Positions 1 through 6,175 of a stretch of DNA of 15,737 nt are shown in pieces. The translations under genes and the position numbers were made by a program. Where the stretch lies: positions 1-15,737 of the forward strand of contig DATGKR010000111.1 in the NCBI GenBank assembly GCA_035294565.1. The letters are read 5' to 3'. The stretch comes from DATGKR01 sp035294565 (lineage in GTDB: Bacteria > Actinomycetota > Acidimicrobiia > Acidimicrobiales > Palsa-688). The first letter of the stretch is position 1. The number at the start of each line of letters is the position of its first letter. The notes below the pieces were generated by a model. It was not told where the DNA came from. It saw only the letters and a list, made by a program, of their open reading frames with translations, and did no database searches.

Positions 1-16
1 GAACGGGAGGTGGCCG

Positions 17-1132
17 ATGACGAAGGTCCGGGTGCTGGTGGGCACGCAGAAAGGAGGCTTCGTCCTCTCCTCGGACGGGCGGCGCCGCGACTGGGACGTC
101 GCCGGCCCCCTCTTCGGCGGCTGGGAGGTGTACCACATGGCGGCCTCCCCCGCCGACCCCGACCGGCTGTACGCGTCGCAGTCGACCGGGTGGTTCGGCC
201 AGGTCGTCCAGCGCTCCGACGACGGGGGGAGCACCTGGCAGCCGGTCGGCAACGAGTTCGTCTACGAGGGCGGGACCGGCACCCACCAGTGGTACGACGG
301 GAGCCCCCACCCCTGGGAGTTCGCCCGGGTGTGGCACCTCGAGGCCTCGGCTTCGGACCCCGACAGCGTCCTCGCCGGGGTGGAGGACGCCGCCCTGTTC
401 CGCTCCTCCGACGGAGGCGCCACCTGGTCGGAGGTCTCCGCTCTGCGCACCCACGAGTCGGGGCCGCGCTGGCAGCCGGGGGCGGGGGGCATGGCGGTCC
501 ACACGGTGCTCGTGGACCCGGCCGACCCCGACCGGATGCACGTGGCGATCTCGGCGGCGGGGGTGTTCCGCACCGCCGACGGCGGGTCCACCTGGCAGCC
601 GGCCAACAACGGCCTGCGCTCTGAGTTCCTCCCCGAGCCCGAGGCGGACGTCGGCCACTGCGTCCACCGCATCGCCAGGCACCCGTCGCGCCCCGACGTG
701 CTGTTCATGCAGAAGCACTGGGACGTGATGCGAAGCGACGACGGCGGCGGAACCTGGCGGGAGGTGAGCGGCGACCTGCCGAGCGACTTCGGCTTCCCGA
801 TCGCCGTGCACGCCCACGAGCCCGACACGGTCTACGTGGTGCCGATAACCAGCGACTCGGAGCACTACCCGCCGGAGGGCCGCCTGCGGGTGTACCGCAG
901 CCGCAGCGGCGGCGTCGAGTGGGAGCCGCTCGGGGACGGCCTCCCCACAGTGGACTGCTACGTCAACGTGCTTCGCGAGGCGATGGCCATCGACGATCTC
1001 GACCCCTGCGGCGTGTACTTCGGCACGACCGGCGGGCAGGTGTACGCCTCGGCCGACTCCGGCGACCACTGGGCGACGGCCGCCGCCCATCTGCCGCGGG
1101 TCCTGTCGGTGGAGGTGCAGACCCTCCCGTGA
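17..1132 (+). CDS. Asp-box (BNR/sortilin-like) beta-propeller protein
   Basis: This 371-residue protein is predicted to fold as a beta-propeller of the BNR/sialidase-like or VPS10-like type. Four clear Asp-boxes are visible: RSDDGGSTW (66-74), RSSDGGATW (129-137), RTADGGSTW (185-193) and RSDDGGGTW (239-247). Two degenerate ones follow near 293-302 and 343-352. The roughly 55-residue spacing fits about six blades. There is no signal peptide or membrane segment, so the protein looks cytoplasmic. It starts at an ATG with GGGAGG seven bases upstream. Its TGA overlaps the GTG of the MoaD-like gene, so the two are co-translated. Sialidase catalytic residues (Arg triad, Tyr/Glu) are not evident, so a sialidase name would be misleading. 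Propellers of this kind often act as binding scaffolds or lyases. The fold is well supported; the function is unknown. Confidence 0.85.
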   Translation: MTKVRVLVGTQKGGFVLSSDGRRRDWDVAGPLFGGWEVYHMAASPADPDRLYASQSTGWFGQVVQRSDDGGSTWQPVGNEFVYEGGTGTHQWYDGSPHPWEFARVWHLEASASDPDSVLAGVEDAALFRSSDGGATWSEVSALRTHESGPRWQPGAGGMAVHTVLVDPADPDRMHVAISAAGVFRTADGGSTWQPANNGLRSEFLPEPEADVGHCVHRIARHPSRPDVLFMQKHWDVMRSDDGGGTWREVSGDLPSDFGFPIAVHAHEPDTVYVVPITSDSEHYPPEGRLRVYRSRSGGVEWEPLGDGLPTVDCYVNVLREAMAIDDLDPCGVYFGTTGGQVYASADSGDHWATAAAHLPRVLSVEVQTLP

Positions 1133-1425
1133 TCCGCGTGGTGCTGCCCCACCACCTGAGGGTGCTGGCCGGGGTCGGCAAGGAGGTCCTCCTGTGCGTG
1201 GACGGCCAGCCCACCCAGCGGCTGCTCCTCGACGAGCTCGAGCGCGCCTACCCGACGCTGCGGGGCACCCTGCGCGACCCGTCGACGCATAGGCGCCGGG
1301 CGTTCGTCCGGTTCTTCGCCTGCGAGGAGGACCTGTCCAACCAGCCGCCCGACGAGCCGCTGCCCGAGGCGGTGGCCGCCGGGCGCGAGCCGCTGCACGT
1401 CGTGGGGGCCATCGCGGGAGGGTGA
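1129..1425 (+). CDS. Ubiquitin-like MoaD/ThiS family protein with C-terminal Gly-Gly
   Basis: This is a 98-residue protein of the beta-grasp MoaD/ThiS type. It begins VIRVVLPHHLRVLAG and ends AIAGG, so the diglycine that is adenylated and thiocarboxylated (or conjugated) in this family is intact and lies exactly at the C-terminus. The GTG start forms a GTGA overlap with the stop of the propeller gene. GTG codons at 1138 and 1141 are possible but would remove strand 1. In known members, an E1-like enzyme (MoeB/ThiF) activates the Gly-Gly for molybdopterin, thiamin, cysteine or siderophore sulfur transfer, or for protein modification. No such partner, and no MoaE, is in the window. MoaD of molybdopterin synthase is usually about 80 residues, so this is slightly long. 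The family call is good; the partner is unknown. Confidence 0.8.
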   Translation: MIRVVLPHHLRVLAGVGKEVLLCVDGQPTQRLLLDELERAYPTLRGTLRDPSTHRRRAFVRFFACEEDLSNQPPDEPLPEAVAAGREPLHVVGAIAGG

Positions 1426-1458
1426 GGCGCAGGCGAGTGGCGGAGTGAGGCGGCGGGC

Positions 1459-2199
1459 TCAGAGCGCGTCGCGCAGGCGGGCCCAGTACGGCGAGTAGCG
1501 GACGATGCAACGGGCGGCCTCGAAACCGTCCCGCCAGCCGATCTTCTTGCCCTCGGCGTAGGTGCGGCCGTTGTAGCTGATGCCGACCTCGTAGATCCGC
1601 CAGCCGCCGCGCGCGACCTTGGCGGTGATCTCCGGCTCGACGCCGAAGCGGTCCTCCCGCAGGTCCAGGTCCTGCAGCACCTCGCGCCGGAACGCCTTGT
1701 AGCAGGTCTCCATGTCGGTGAGGTTCAAGTTGGTGAACATGTTCGAAGCCGCGGTGAGCAGCCGGTTGCCGACCGAGTGCCAGTAGTAGAGGACCCGGTG
1801 GGGACGGTCGGTCATGAAACGCGACCCGAAAACTACGTCCGCCTTGCCGGCCAGCAGGTACTCGAGCATGGCGCCGTAGTCGGCGGGGTCGTACTCCAGG
1901 TCGGCGTCCTGGACGATGACGAAGTCCGCGGTCGCCTCGGCGAAACCCCTTCGCAGCGCCGCCCCCTTGCCCATGTTGCGGGGCTGGCTGATCAGCCGCA
2001 CCCTCGGGTCCACGACCGCGGCAGCCGTCTCTAGGGTCGAGTCGGTCGAGCCGTCGTCGACCACCACCACCTCGGCGACCCAGGGGGAGTCGAGCACGCT
2101 GGTGAGGAGCTCCTTGATGGTGGCTTCCTCGTTGTAACACGGAACCACCACCGAGAGGCACCTCACCGGAAGCTCCAAGTCCTTCACCCCTTCAGGCAT
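1459..2199 (-). CDS. Family 2 glycosyltransferase, DPM1/polyprenyl-phosphate-sugar synthase-like
   Basis: This 246-residue soluble GT-A enzyme is expected to transfer a sugar from a nucleotide donor, probably to a polyprenyl phosphate at the membrane face. The core runs SVVVPCYNEE (16-25), VVVVDDGSTDST (44-55), NMGKGAAL (75-82) and the metal-binding DAD at 98-100. FGSRF follows, then the C-terminal RTYAEGKKIGWRDG typical of dolichol/polyprenyl-phosphate mannosyltransferase-like proteins. No C-terminal membrane helices are present. The ATG lies 18 bases after the stop of the GT-C-like gene, and no Shine-Dalgarno sequence is seen, so expression may depend on translational coupling. The pairing suggests the two work together: GT2 would make the lipid-linked sugar and the membrane protein would use it. 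The donor sugar cannot be read from the sequence. Confidence 0.85.
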   Translation of the reverse strand: MPEGVKDLELPVRCLSVVVPCYNEEATIKELLTSVLDSPWVAEVVVVDDGSTDSTLETAAAVVDPRVRLISQPRNMGKGAALRRGFAEATADFVIVQDADLEYDPADYGAMLEYLLAGKADVVFGSRFMTDRPHRVLYYWHSVGNRLLTAASNMFTNLNLTDMETCYKAFRREVLQDLDLREDRFGVEPEITAKVARGGWRIYEVGISYNGRTYAEGKKIGWRDGFEAARCIVRYSPYWARLRDAL

Positions 2200-2217
2200 A
2201 GATATTGACCGAACATT

Positions 2218-3954
2218 CTAACCGGCCGGCGCCGCCGACCACCGCATGGTCCCGAGGTCGAGCCGGCACAACCCGCGGGCGACCGAGTGGCTGTCGGCCC
2301 ATATCAAGGCGGCCTCCTCGTATCCCGGCTCGCCGACGTTCGCCAGGGCCCAGCCAGCCGGGTGGTAGGCGGTGTAGCCGTTGATGGTCGGCAGGCCGAG
2401 CTTCTGCGCGGCGAGCATGGCGTCGATCTGCGACTCGTAGAACGGCAGGCCCGGGTCGGAAGGGTCCACCACGTAGAAGCTGCGGCACCCCGCCGGCGCC
2501 GGGCGGACGCTGGCCAGGAAGGCCAGCTGGGCGTGGCGGGAAACCTGGGAGGCGTCGGTGGTGTTGTACTGCTCGGCGACGGCGAGGAGCACCAGGGCGG
2601 CGACGGCCCAGCGGGCCACGGAAACGAGGGAGCCGCCGAGGCCCGCGCGCCGGGCCAGCTGCGGCGAGGACGAAGCGCTCCCGGCCACAGGGTTGACCGG
2701 GAGGAGCTGGGCGAAGATCTCGGTGACGGCGGCAGCAGCGGCGAGGGTGAGCAGCGACGCAGTCACGATCTGCGCACGGCCGATGGCCCTCATCGCGCTC
2801 GCGCCCGGCAGGTGGTGGACGACCGCCCACAGGCTGTGGGAGCCGACGTGGATGGTCAGCACGGCCTCGACGGCCGCGGTCAGCGCCAGCGCCACGGCGC
2901 AGCGCGCGGCGGGCCTGCGCAGCGCCCGCCCCCTCGACAGGAGGACGGCGCAGCAGATGCCCCCGCCGAGGCCGAGCAGCCACAGGGTGGGGGTCGGCGC
3001 GTACGTCTGCTCGAAGCCTCCGGGACGGGTGCCCGTCAGCGTCTGGAGAGCGGAGGTCCAGATCGGGTTGCCCGGCCCGACGTCGAGCAGGGCTCGCGGT
3101 CCCCCGCCGTAGGCGAGGGCGATGGCGTAGCCGTCGGGGGGGCGGATGCGCTGGGTGGGCAGGTAGGTCGCCAGGAACGGCCCGAGGCCGGCGGCGAAGC
3201 CCACCCCGGCGGCGGCGACCGCCGGCCAGCGCTCCCGAACGCCTGTCGTCACTGCTGACAGGAACCGCCGGCGCCAGCCGAACAGCGACACAAGGGTCAG
3301 CACGAGCAACGCAACGAGGCTGAAGTAGCCCATGTAGTAGGTGCTGAAGAGCAGCAGTATGGTCAGCGCCCCGGCGGAGAAGCCGAAGGCCACGGCGCGC
3401 TTGGTTTGTCCAGAAGAAGCGGCGCGCCACGACGAGACGCCGGCGAGGACGGCGAGCGGGGCGAGGTAGATCCCGTTGAACTGGTAGCTGCCGGCGTGCG
3501 AGTACAGGGCGTTGGAGAAGCAGAAGGCGGCCGCCATCGCCAGCGCCACCCACTTGGCGGCGCCGAACGCCGTTCGGCAAAGGGCGTAGAACGAGGCGAA
3601 GCCGACCAGGCTGAGTGCGACGACAGTCAGCTGCATCGCCAGGAACGGGTCCGCCCCCATCTCTCGCAGCGGGGCGTAGAACACCTGGTACACGAAGAAC
3701 GTGTCGCTCCAGCCGAGCAGACCCCTGAGCGGCCAGAAGAACCGGGGGTCGAGCCAGGACGCCTGCCCGTGGAGCACCTTGAACCAGTGCTCGCAGAGGT
3801 ACACCTCGAGTCGCGAGTCGCCGTCGTTGCCCATCAGCCAGCCGAAGCCGCTGCCGATCTGCTCGCGGAAAAATACGGCCGCCCCGGCCGCCCACACGAC
3901 GACCACCAGGGCCGCCGCGCCTCGCCGGCCGAGCCGCTCCCGCGCCCCTGTCAT
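2218..3954 (-). CDS. Polytopic membrane protein, GT-C glycosyltransferase-like
   Basis: This is a 578-residue integral membrane protein. Helix 1 (about 13-29) is followed by an outside loop with NDGDSRLEVYL (43-53), where Asp44, Asp46 and Glu50 sit where GT-C enzymes carry acidic catalytic residues. About ten more hydrophobic segments follow, including 104-124, 134-150, 190-225, 245-263, 323-340, 351-369 and 397-413; the last is at 447-461. A soluble C-terminal tail (462-578) has a TINGYTAYHPAGW motif at 523-535 and two cysteines (490, 563) that could pair outside the cell. This topology fits polyprenyl-phosphate-sugar-dependent glycosyltransferases, but I recognise no named family member. 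The gene lies upstream of the GT2 gene. A hairpin directly precedes its ATG and no ribosome binding site is visible. Other membrane roles in polysaccharide assembly are possible. Confidence 0.7.
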   Translation of the reverse strand: MTGARERLGRRGAAALVVVVWAAGAAVFFREQIGSGFGWLMGNDGDSRLEVYLCEHWFKVLHGQASWLDPRFFWPLRGLLGWSDTFFVYQVFYAPLREMGADPFLAMQLTVVALSLVGFASFYALCRTAFGAAKWVALAMAAAFCFSNALYSHAGSYQFNGIYLAPLAVLAGVSSWRAASSGQTKRAVAFGFSAGALTILLLFSTYYMGYFSLVALLVLTLVSLFGWRRRFLSAVTTGVRERWPAVAAAGVGFAAGLGPFLATYLPTQRIRPPDGYAIALAYGGGPRALLDVGPGNPIWTSALQTLTGTRPGGFEQTYAPTPTLWLLGLGGGICCAVLLSRGRALRRPAARCAVALALTAAVEAVLTIHVGSHSLWAVVHHLPGASAMRAIGRAQIVTASLLTLAAAAAVTEIFAQLLPVNPVAGSASSSPQLARRAGLGGSLVSVARWAVAALVLLAVAEQYNTTDASQVSRHAQLAFLASVRPAPAGCRSFYVVDPSDPGLPFYESQIDAMLAAQKLGLPTINGYTAYHPAGWALANVGEPGYEEAALIWADSHSVARGLCRLDLGTMRWSAAPAG

Positions 3955-3955
3955 C

Positions 3956-3980
3956 GGGCCGGAACACTAGCGCCCGGCCC
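3956..3980 (-). other. Stem-loop abutting the start codon of the GT-C-like gene
   Basis: On the minus strand, GGGCCGG (3980-3974) and CCGGCCC (3962-3956) form a perfect 7-bp GC stem with an 11-base loop. It ends one base before the ATG at 3954 and fills most of the 42-base gap after the DapA-like gene. There is no downstream T-run, so it does not look like a standard intrinsic terminator. It covers the place where a ribosome binding site would sit. The stem is clear in sequence; its role is a guess. Confidence 0.45.
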
Positions 3981-3996
3981 GTGGCGCCTGCTCGAA

Positions 3997-4881
3997 TCAG
4001 ACGACGCCGAGGTCGGCGAGCTCCTTGGTCAACGCTGCGGTCTCGGCGCCCTCCGCGGGGCGCAGCGGGTGGGCCGTGCGCGCCGAGCACAGCCCGAGCG
4101 CGGCGGCCGCCGCCTTCCAGCCGCGGGGGAAGCCCGCCCGGCGGGCGGCGGAGACGACACCGGTGAGGCTCTCCTGCAGTTTCGACGCCTCGTCCAGCCG
4201 CCCGGCGGTGGCCGCCTCGTACAGGCCCTGGGCCAGGTGGGGCACCACGTTGACCGAAGCGGCGATGGTGCCCGACCCGCCCGCGACGAGGCTGGCGAGG
4301 AGCATCGTGTCGGTCCCGGTGAGCACGGAGAACTCGGCGGAGCGGGTGGCGGCGACGACGGCGTTGAAGTACTCGAAGTCGCGGCTCGAGTCCTTGATGC
4401 CGGCCACCTGGGGGTGCCCGGCGAGCTCGGCGACTACCTCGACGGGGATCGCCACCTTGGTCATGGCCGGGATGTTGTAGAGGACGACGGGCAGCGGGGA
4501 GCCCTCGGCGACGGCGAGGTAGAAGGCGGCGACCTCCCCCGCCGAGAGCGGGAAGTACCAGGGCGGCGCGACGAGCGCGGCGGTGGCCCCCGCCTCGGCG
4601 TAGGCGGCGATCTCCTCGCGCGCCGCCGCGGCGCTGGGCGCCGCCGTGCCGGCCACCAGCGCCTGGCCGGGCCGGAGGCGCCCAGCGACCGCCCGGACCA
4701 TCTCCAGCCGCAAGGAGCGCGCCAGGAGCGGCCCCTCACCGGTGGATCCGCAGGGGGACACGCCGGCGAGCGCCACAGCGAGGACGTGGTCGAGGAGCTT
4801 GTCGAGTCCGGGGCGGTCCAGTTGTCCTTTCTCGTCGAGGGGGGTGAGGAGGGCGGGCATCACGCCCGAGAGAGGGGCCAT
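3997..4881 (-). CDS. DapA-superfamily (DHDPS/N-acetylneuraminate lyase) aldolase or dehydratase
   Basis: This 294-residue class I aldolase-type TIM barrel should form a Schiff base with a 2-oxo acid. With the start used here, GSTGEG is at 46-51, the catalytic Tyr of YNIP at 135 and the Schiff-base Lys of GIKDSS at 163. The typical late motif GGSGTIAASVNVVP follows. E. coli DapA has Arg138 after YNVPSRT to bind aspartate semialdehyde. Here the segment reads YNIPAMTK, so that Arg is Met and lysine biosynthesis is unlikely. 2-keto-3-deoxy-sugar-acid aldolases and dehydratases of this superfamily also lack it. GGAGG lies 8 bases before the ATG at 4881. A further in-frame ATG at 4914 overlaps the upstream stop (ATGA) but has no ribosome binding site. 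Co-transcription with the 2-hydroxyacid dehydrogenase gene points to sugar-acid or hydroxyacid catabolism. Confidence 0.85.
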   Translation of the reverse strand: MAPLSGVMPALLTPLDEKGQLDRPGLDKLLDHVLAVALAGVSPCGSTGEGPLLARSLRLEMVRAVAGRLRPGQALVAGTAAPSAAAAREEIAAYAEAGATAALVAPPWYFPLSAGEVAAFYLAVAEGSPLPVVLYNIPAMTKVAIPVEVVAELAGHPQVAGIKDSSRDFEYFNAVVAATRSAEFSVLTGTDTMLLASLVAGGSGTIAASVNVVPHLAQGLYEAATAGRLDEASKLQESLTGVVSAARRAGFPRGWKAAAAALGLCSARTAHPLRPAEGAETAALTKELADLGVV

Positions 4882-4910
4882 CGTTGTCGCCTCCGTGGGC
4901 CGCTGGGGGG

Positions 4911-6023
4911 TCATCGGACCGGTCCGGTCGGGGTGGGCCGCTCGGGGCGCGAGATGCGCCCGGCGTGGTGAGCGGCGGGAAGGCCGTCGAGGACCCGGTC
5001 TATGTCGCCGGCGAGCATCGACGCCACCCGCTCCTGCGCCTCGCCAGTGAGGCCGGCCACGTGGGGGGTGAGCACCACCCGGGGATGGGCTTCGAGGGGG
5101 CCGCCCCGCGGCGGCTCCTCGGCGCGCACGTCGAGCGCCGCCCCGGCGATCCTGCCGGCGTCGAGGGCCGCTACCAGCGCCGCCTCGTCGACCAGGCCGC
5201 CCCGGCCGACGTTGACCAGCACGGCGCCGGGCTTCATGGCGGCGAAGAAAGCGGGGCCGGCCAGCGCCTCGGTCTCGGCGGTCAGCGGGGCGTGCAGGGA
5301 GACCACGTCGGCGGAGGCGAGGAGGTCCTCGACGCTGGCCGCCCGCTCGTCGAGCACGTCGCCGGCAGCCCCCTCGGGAAGGTAGGGGTCGAAACCGGTC
5401 GTGCGCATGCCGAACGCCTTGGCGAGGCGGAGGGTCTCGGCCCCCGTCGCGCCCAGGCCCACCGCCGCCCAGCAGCGGCCCTGCAGCTCCACCCCGTTGG
5501 AGCGCTCCCAGCGTCCGTCACGCACCCGGCGGTCGTGGCCGGGGATGTCCCGGGCGACCGACAGGGCGAGGGCGACGGCCATTTCCGCGACGCTGCGGGC
5601 GTTCGCCCCGCGCGCCGCGCTCACCACCACTCCGAGGTCGTCTGCGGCGGGCAGGTCGATGTTGTCGAGGCCGACGCCGGCACGGGCCACGAGCTGCAGC
5701 GAGGGCGCCGCCTCCATCAGCGCCCTGTCCACTTTGGTGCGGTTGCGGACCACCAGCACGGCGGCCCCGGCGGCGAGCCGCTCGAGGGTCGGCCGGTCCT
5801 CCCACGCCTCCGGCTCGCGTAGCACCGGTCGGCGGCCGGCGAGGTCGTCGAAGGCGGCGCCCCACACGTCCTCGACGACGACGACGGTGCCGGAGGCGGG
5901 TTGGCGGCCGGCGGCGGGGGCGGCGGCGGGTGGCGTGCCGGCGGGCGCAGGGTAGCCGCCGGCGGCGGGGGCGGCGGCGGGTCGTCCGGCTCCGGGTGGT
6001 GTGCTTGGCGGTTTGTCGGGCAT
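4911..6023 (-). CDS. D-isomer-specific 2-hydroxyacid dehydrogenase (SerA-like) with Pro/Ala-rich N-terminal tail
   Basis: This 370-residue NAD(P)-dependent enzyme interconverts a 2-hydroxy acid and a 2-oxo acid in the cytoplasm. The substrate-domain motif RAGVGLDNID is at 114-123 and the nucleotide-binding GLGATG at 189-194. The catalytic triad is complete: Arg274 (NVGRGG), Glu303 (RAEEPP) and His321 (TPHVAG). There is no ACT or other SerA regulatory domain, so serine biosynthesis is less likely than a catabolic role. Residues 1-45 are a low-complexity Pro/Ala/Gly tail with an in-frame duplication; the core begins at TVVVVEDVWG (46). GGGGAG lies about six bases before the ATG at 6023, and no later start would keep the first strand, so the tail is probably translated. 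The gene heads an operon with the DapA-like gene and is divergent from the LDH2-type gene. The substrate is unknown. Confidence 0.87.
   Translation of the reverse strand: MPDKPPSTPPGAGRPAAAPAAGGYPAPAGTPPAAAPAAGRQPASGTVVVVEDVWGAAFDDLAGRRPVLREPEAWEDRPTLERLAAGAAVLVVRNRTKVDRALMEAAPSLQLVARAGVGLDNIDLPAADDLGVVVSAARGANARSVAEMAVALALSVARDIPGHDRRVRDGRWERSNGVELQGRCWAAVGLGATGAETLRLAKAFGMRTTGFDPYLPEGAAGDVLDERAASVEDLLASADVVSLHAPLTAETEALAGPAFFAAMKPGAVLVNVGRGGLVDEAALVAALDAGRIAGAALDVRAEEPPRGGPLEAHPRVVLTPHVAGLTGEAQERVASMLAGDIDRVLDGLPAAHHAGRISRPERPTPTGPVR
5908..5982. repeat. Two 24-bp direct repeats, 51 bp apart, inside the dehydrogenase N-terminal tail
   Basis: An identical GC-only block except for its final T occurs at 5908-5931 and 5959-5982. 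The 51-bp offset equals 17 codons, so both copies are read in the same frame and both encode AAAPAAG. This looks like replication slippage or a small duplication in low-complexity sequence that lengthened the Pro/Ala-rich tail of the 2-hydroxyacid dehydrogenase. Confidence 0.75.
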
Positions 6024-6060
6024 GCTCGCTCCCCGGCCGGCCGCAGGCGGCAGTGGACAG

Positions 6061-6083
6061 TGGTCAGATCACTATGATCGTGG
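6061..6083. promoter_or_regulatory. Putative divergent promoter/operator: overlapping inverted repeats with a -10-like TATGAT
   Basis: The 152-base gap between the divergent dehydrogenase genes holds GATCA-CTA-TGATC (6067-6079), a perfect 13-bp inverted repeat. It overlaps TGGTC-A-GATCA (6061-6071), which has one mismatch from symmetry and resembles the TGGTCNGACCA sites of FadR-type GntR regulators. TATGAT (6073-6078) matches five of six bases of a -10 box for the plus-strand gene, although no good -35 is spaced correctly. On the minus strand, TTGACC (6106-6101) and CACGAT (6082-6077), 18 bases apart, could serve the other gene. The repeats are seen directly. The operator role, and binding by the GntR protein encoded at 8521-9300, are inferred. 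Confidence 0.45.
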
Positions 6084-6088
6084 CAGAG

Positions 6089-6115
6089 GGCGCCCGGACC
6101 GGTCAACCGGGCGCC
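6089..6115 (+). other. GC-rich stem-loop in the putative leader of the LDH2-type gene
   Basis: GGCGCCCGG (6089-6097) and CCGGGCGCC (6107-6115) form a perfect 9-bp stem around a 9-base loop that contains the self-complementary ACCGGT. If transcription starts about seven bases after the TATGAT at 6073-6078, this stem would be almost at the 5' end of the mRNA, about 60 bases before the ATG. It has no T-run and is unlikely to be a terminator. It could protect the 5' end or extend the operator region. Confidence 0.4.
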
Positions 6116-6175
6116 GCCGTCCGGTCGAGGCTGCGGTCGGCGGCCGTCGAGTCAACAGCGGGAGGAGCTGCCGGC

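Noticed and set aside
17..1132. Sialidase (exo-alpha-sialidase) assignment for the Asp-box protein
   Set aside because: Asp-boxes occur in many propellers. The catalytic Arg triad and nucleophile of sialidases are not apparent and there is no secretion signal.
1426..1458. Terminator between the convergent MoaD-like and GT2 genes
   Set aside because: I looked for inverted repeats and T-runs in this 33-base gap and found no convincing hairpin.
2192..4090. Minus-strand open frame of 632 codons overlapping the GT-C-like gene
   Set aside because: It is Arg/Pro/Gly-rich and out of frame with the hydrophobic membrane protein, which has clear helices and motifs.
3406..4971. Long plus-strand open frame of 521 codons
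   Set aside because: It lies antisense to the GT-C-like and DapA-like genes, is very rich in Gly/Arg/Glu with no recognisable motif, and arises from the high GC content.
4911..6023. serA (phosphoglycerate dehydrogenase) assignment
   Set aside because: The catalytic core fits the wider family, but no ACT or allosteric domain is present and the neighbours are catabolic, so a specific symbol is not justified.
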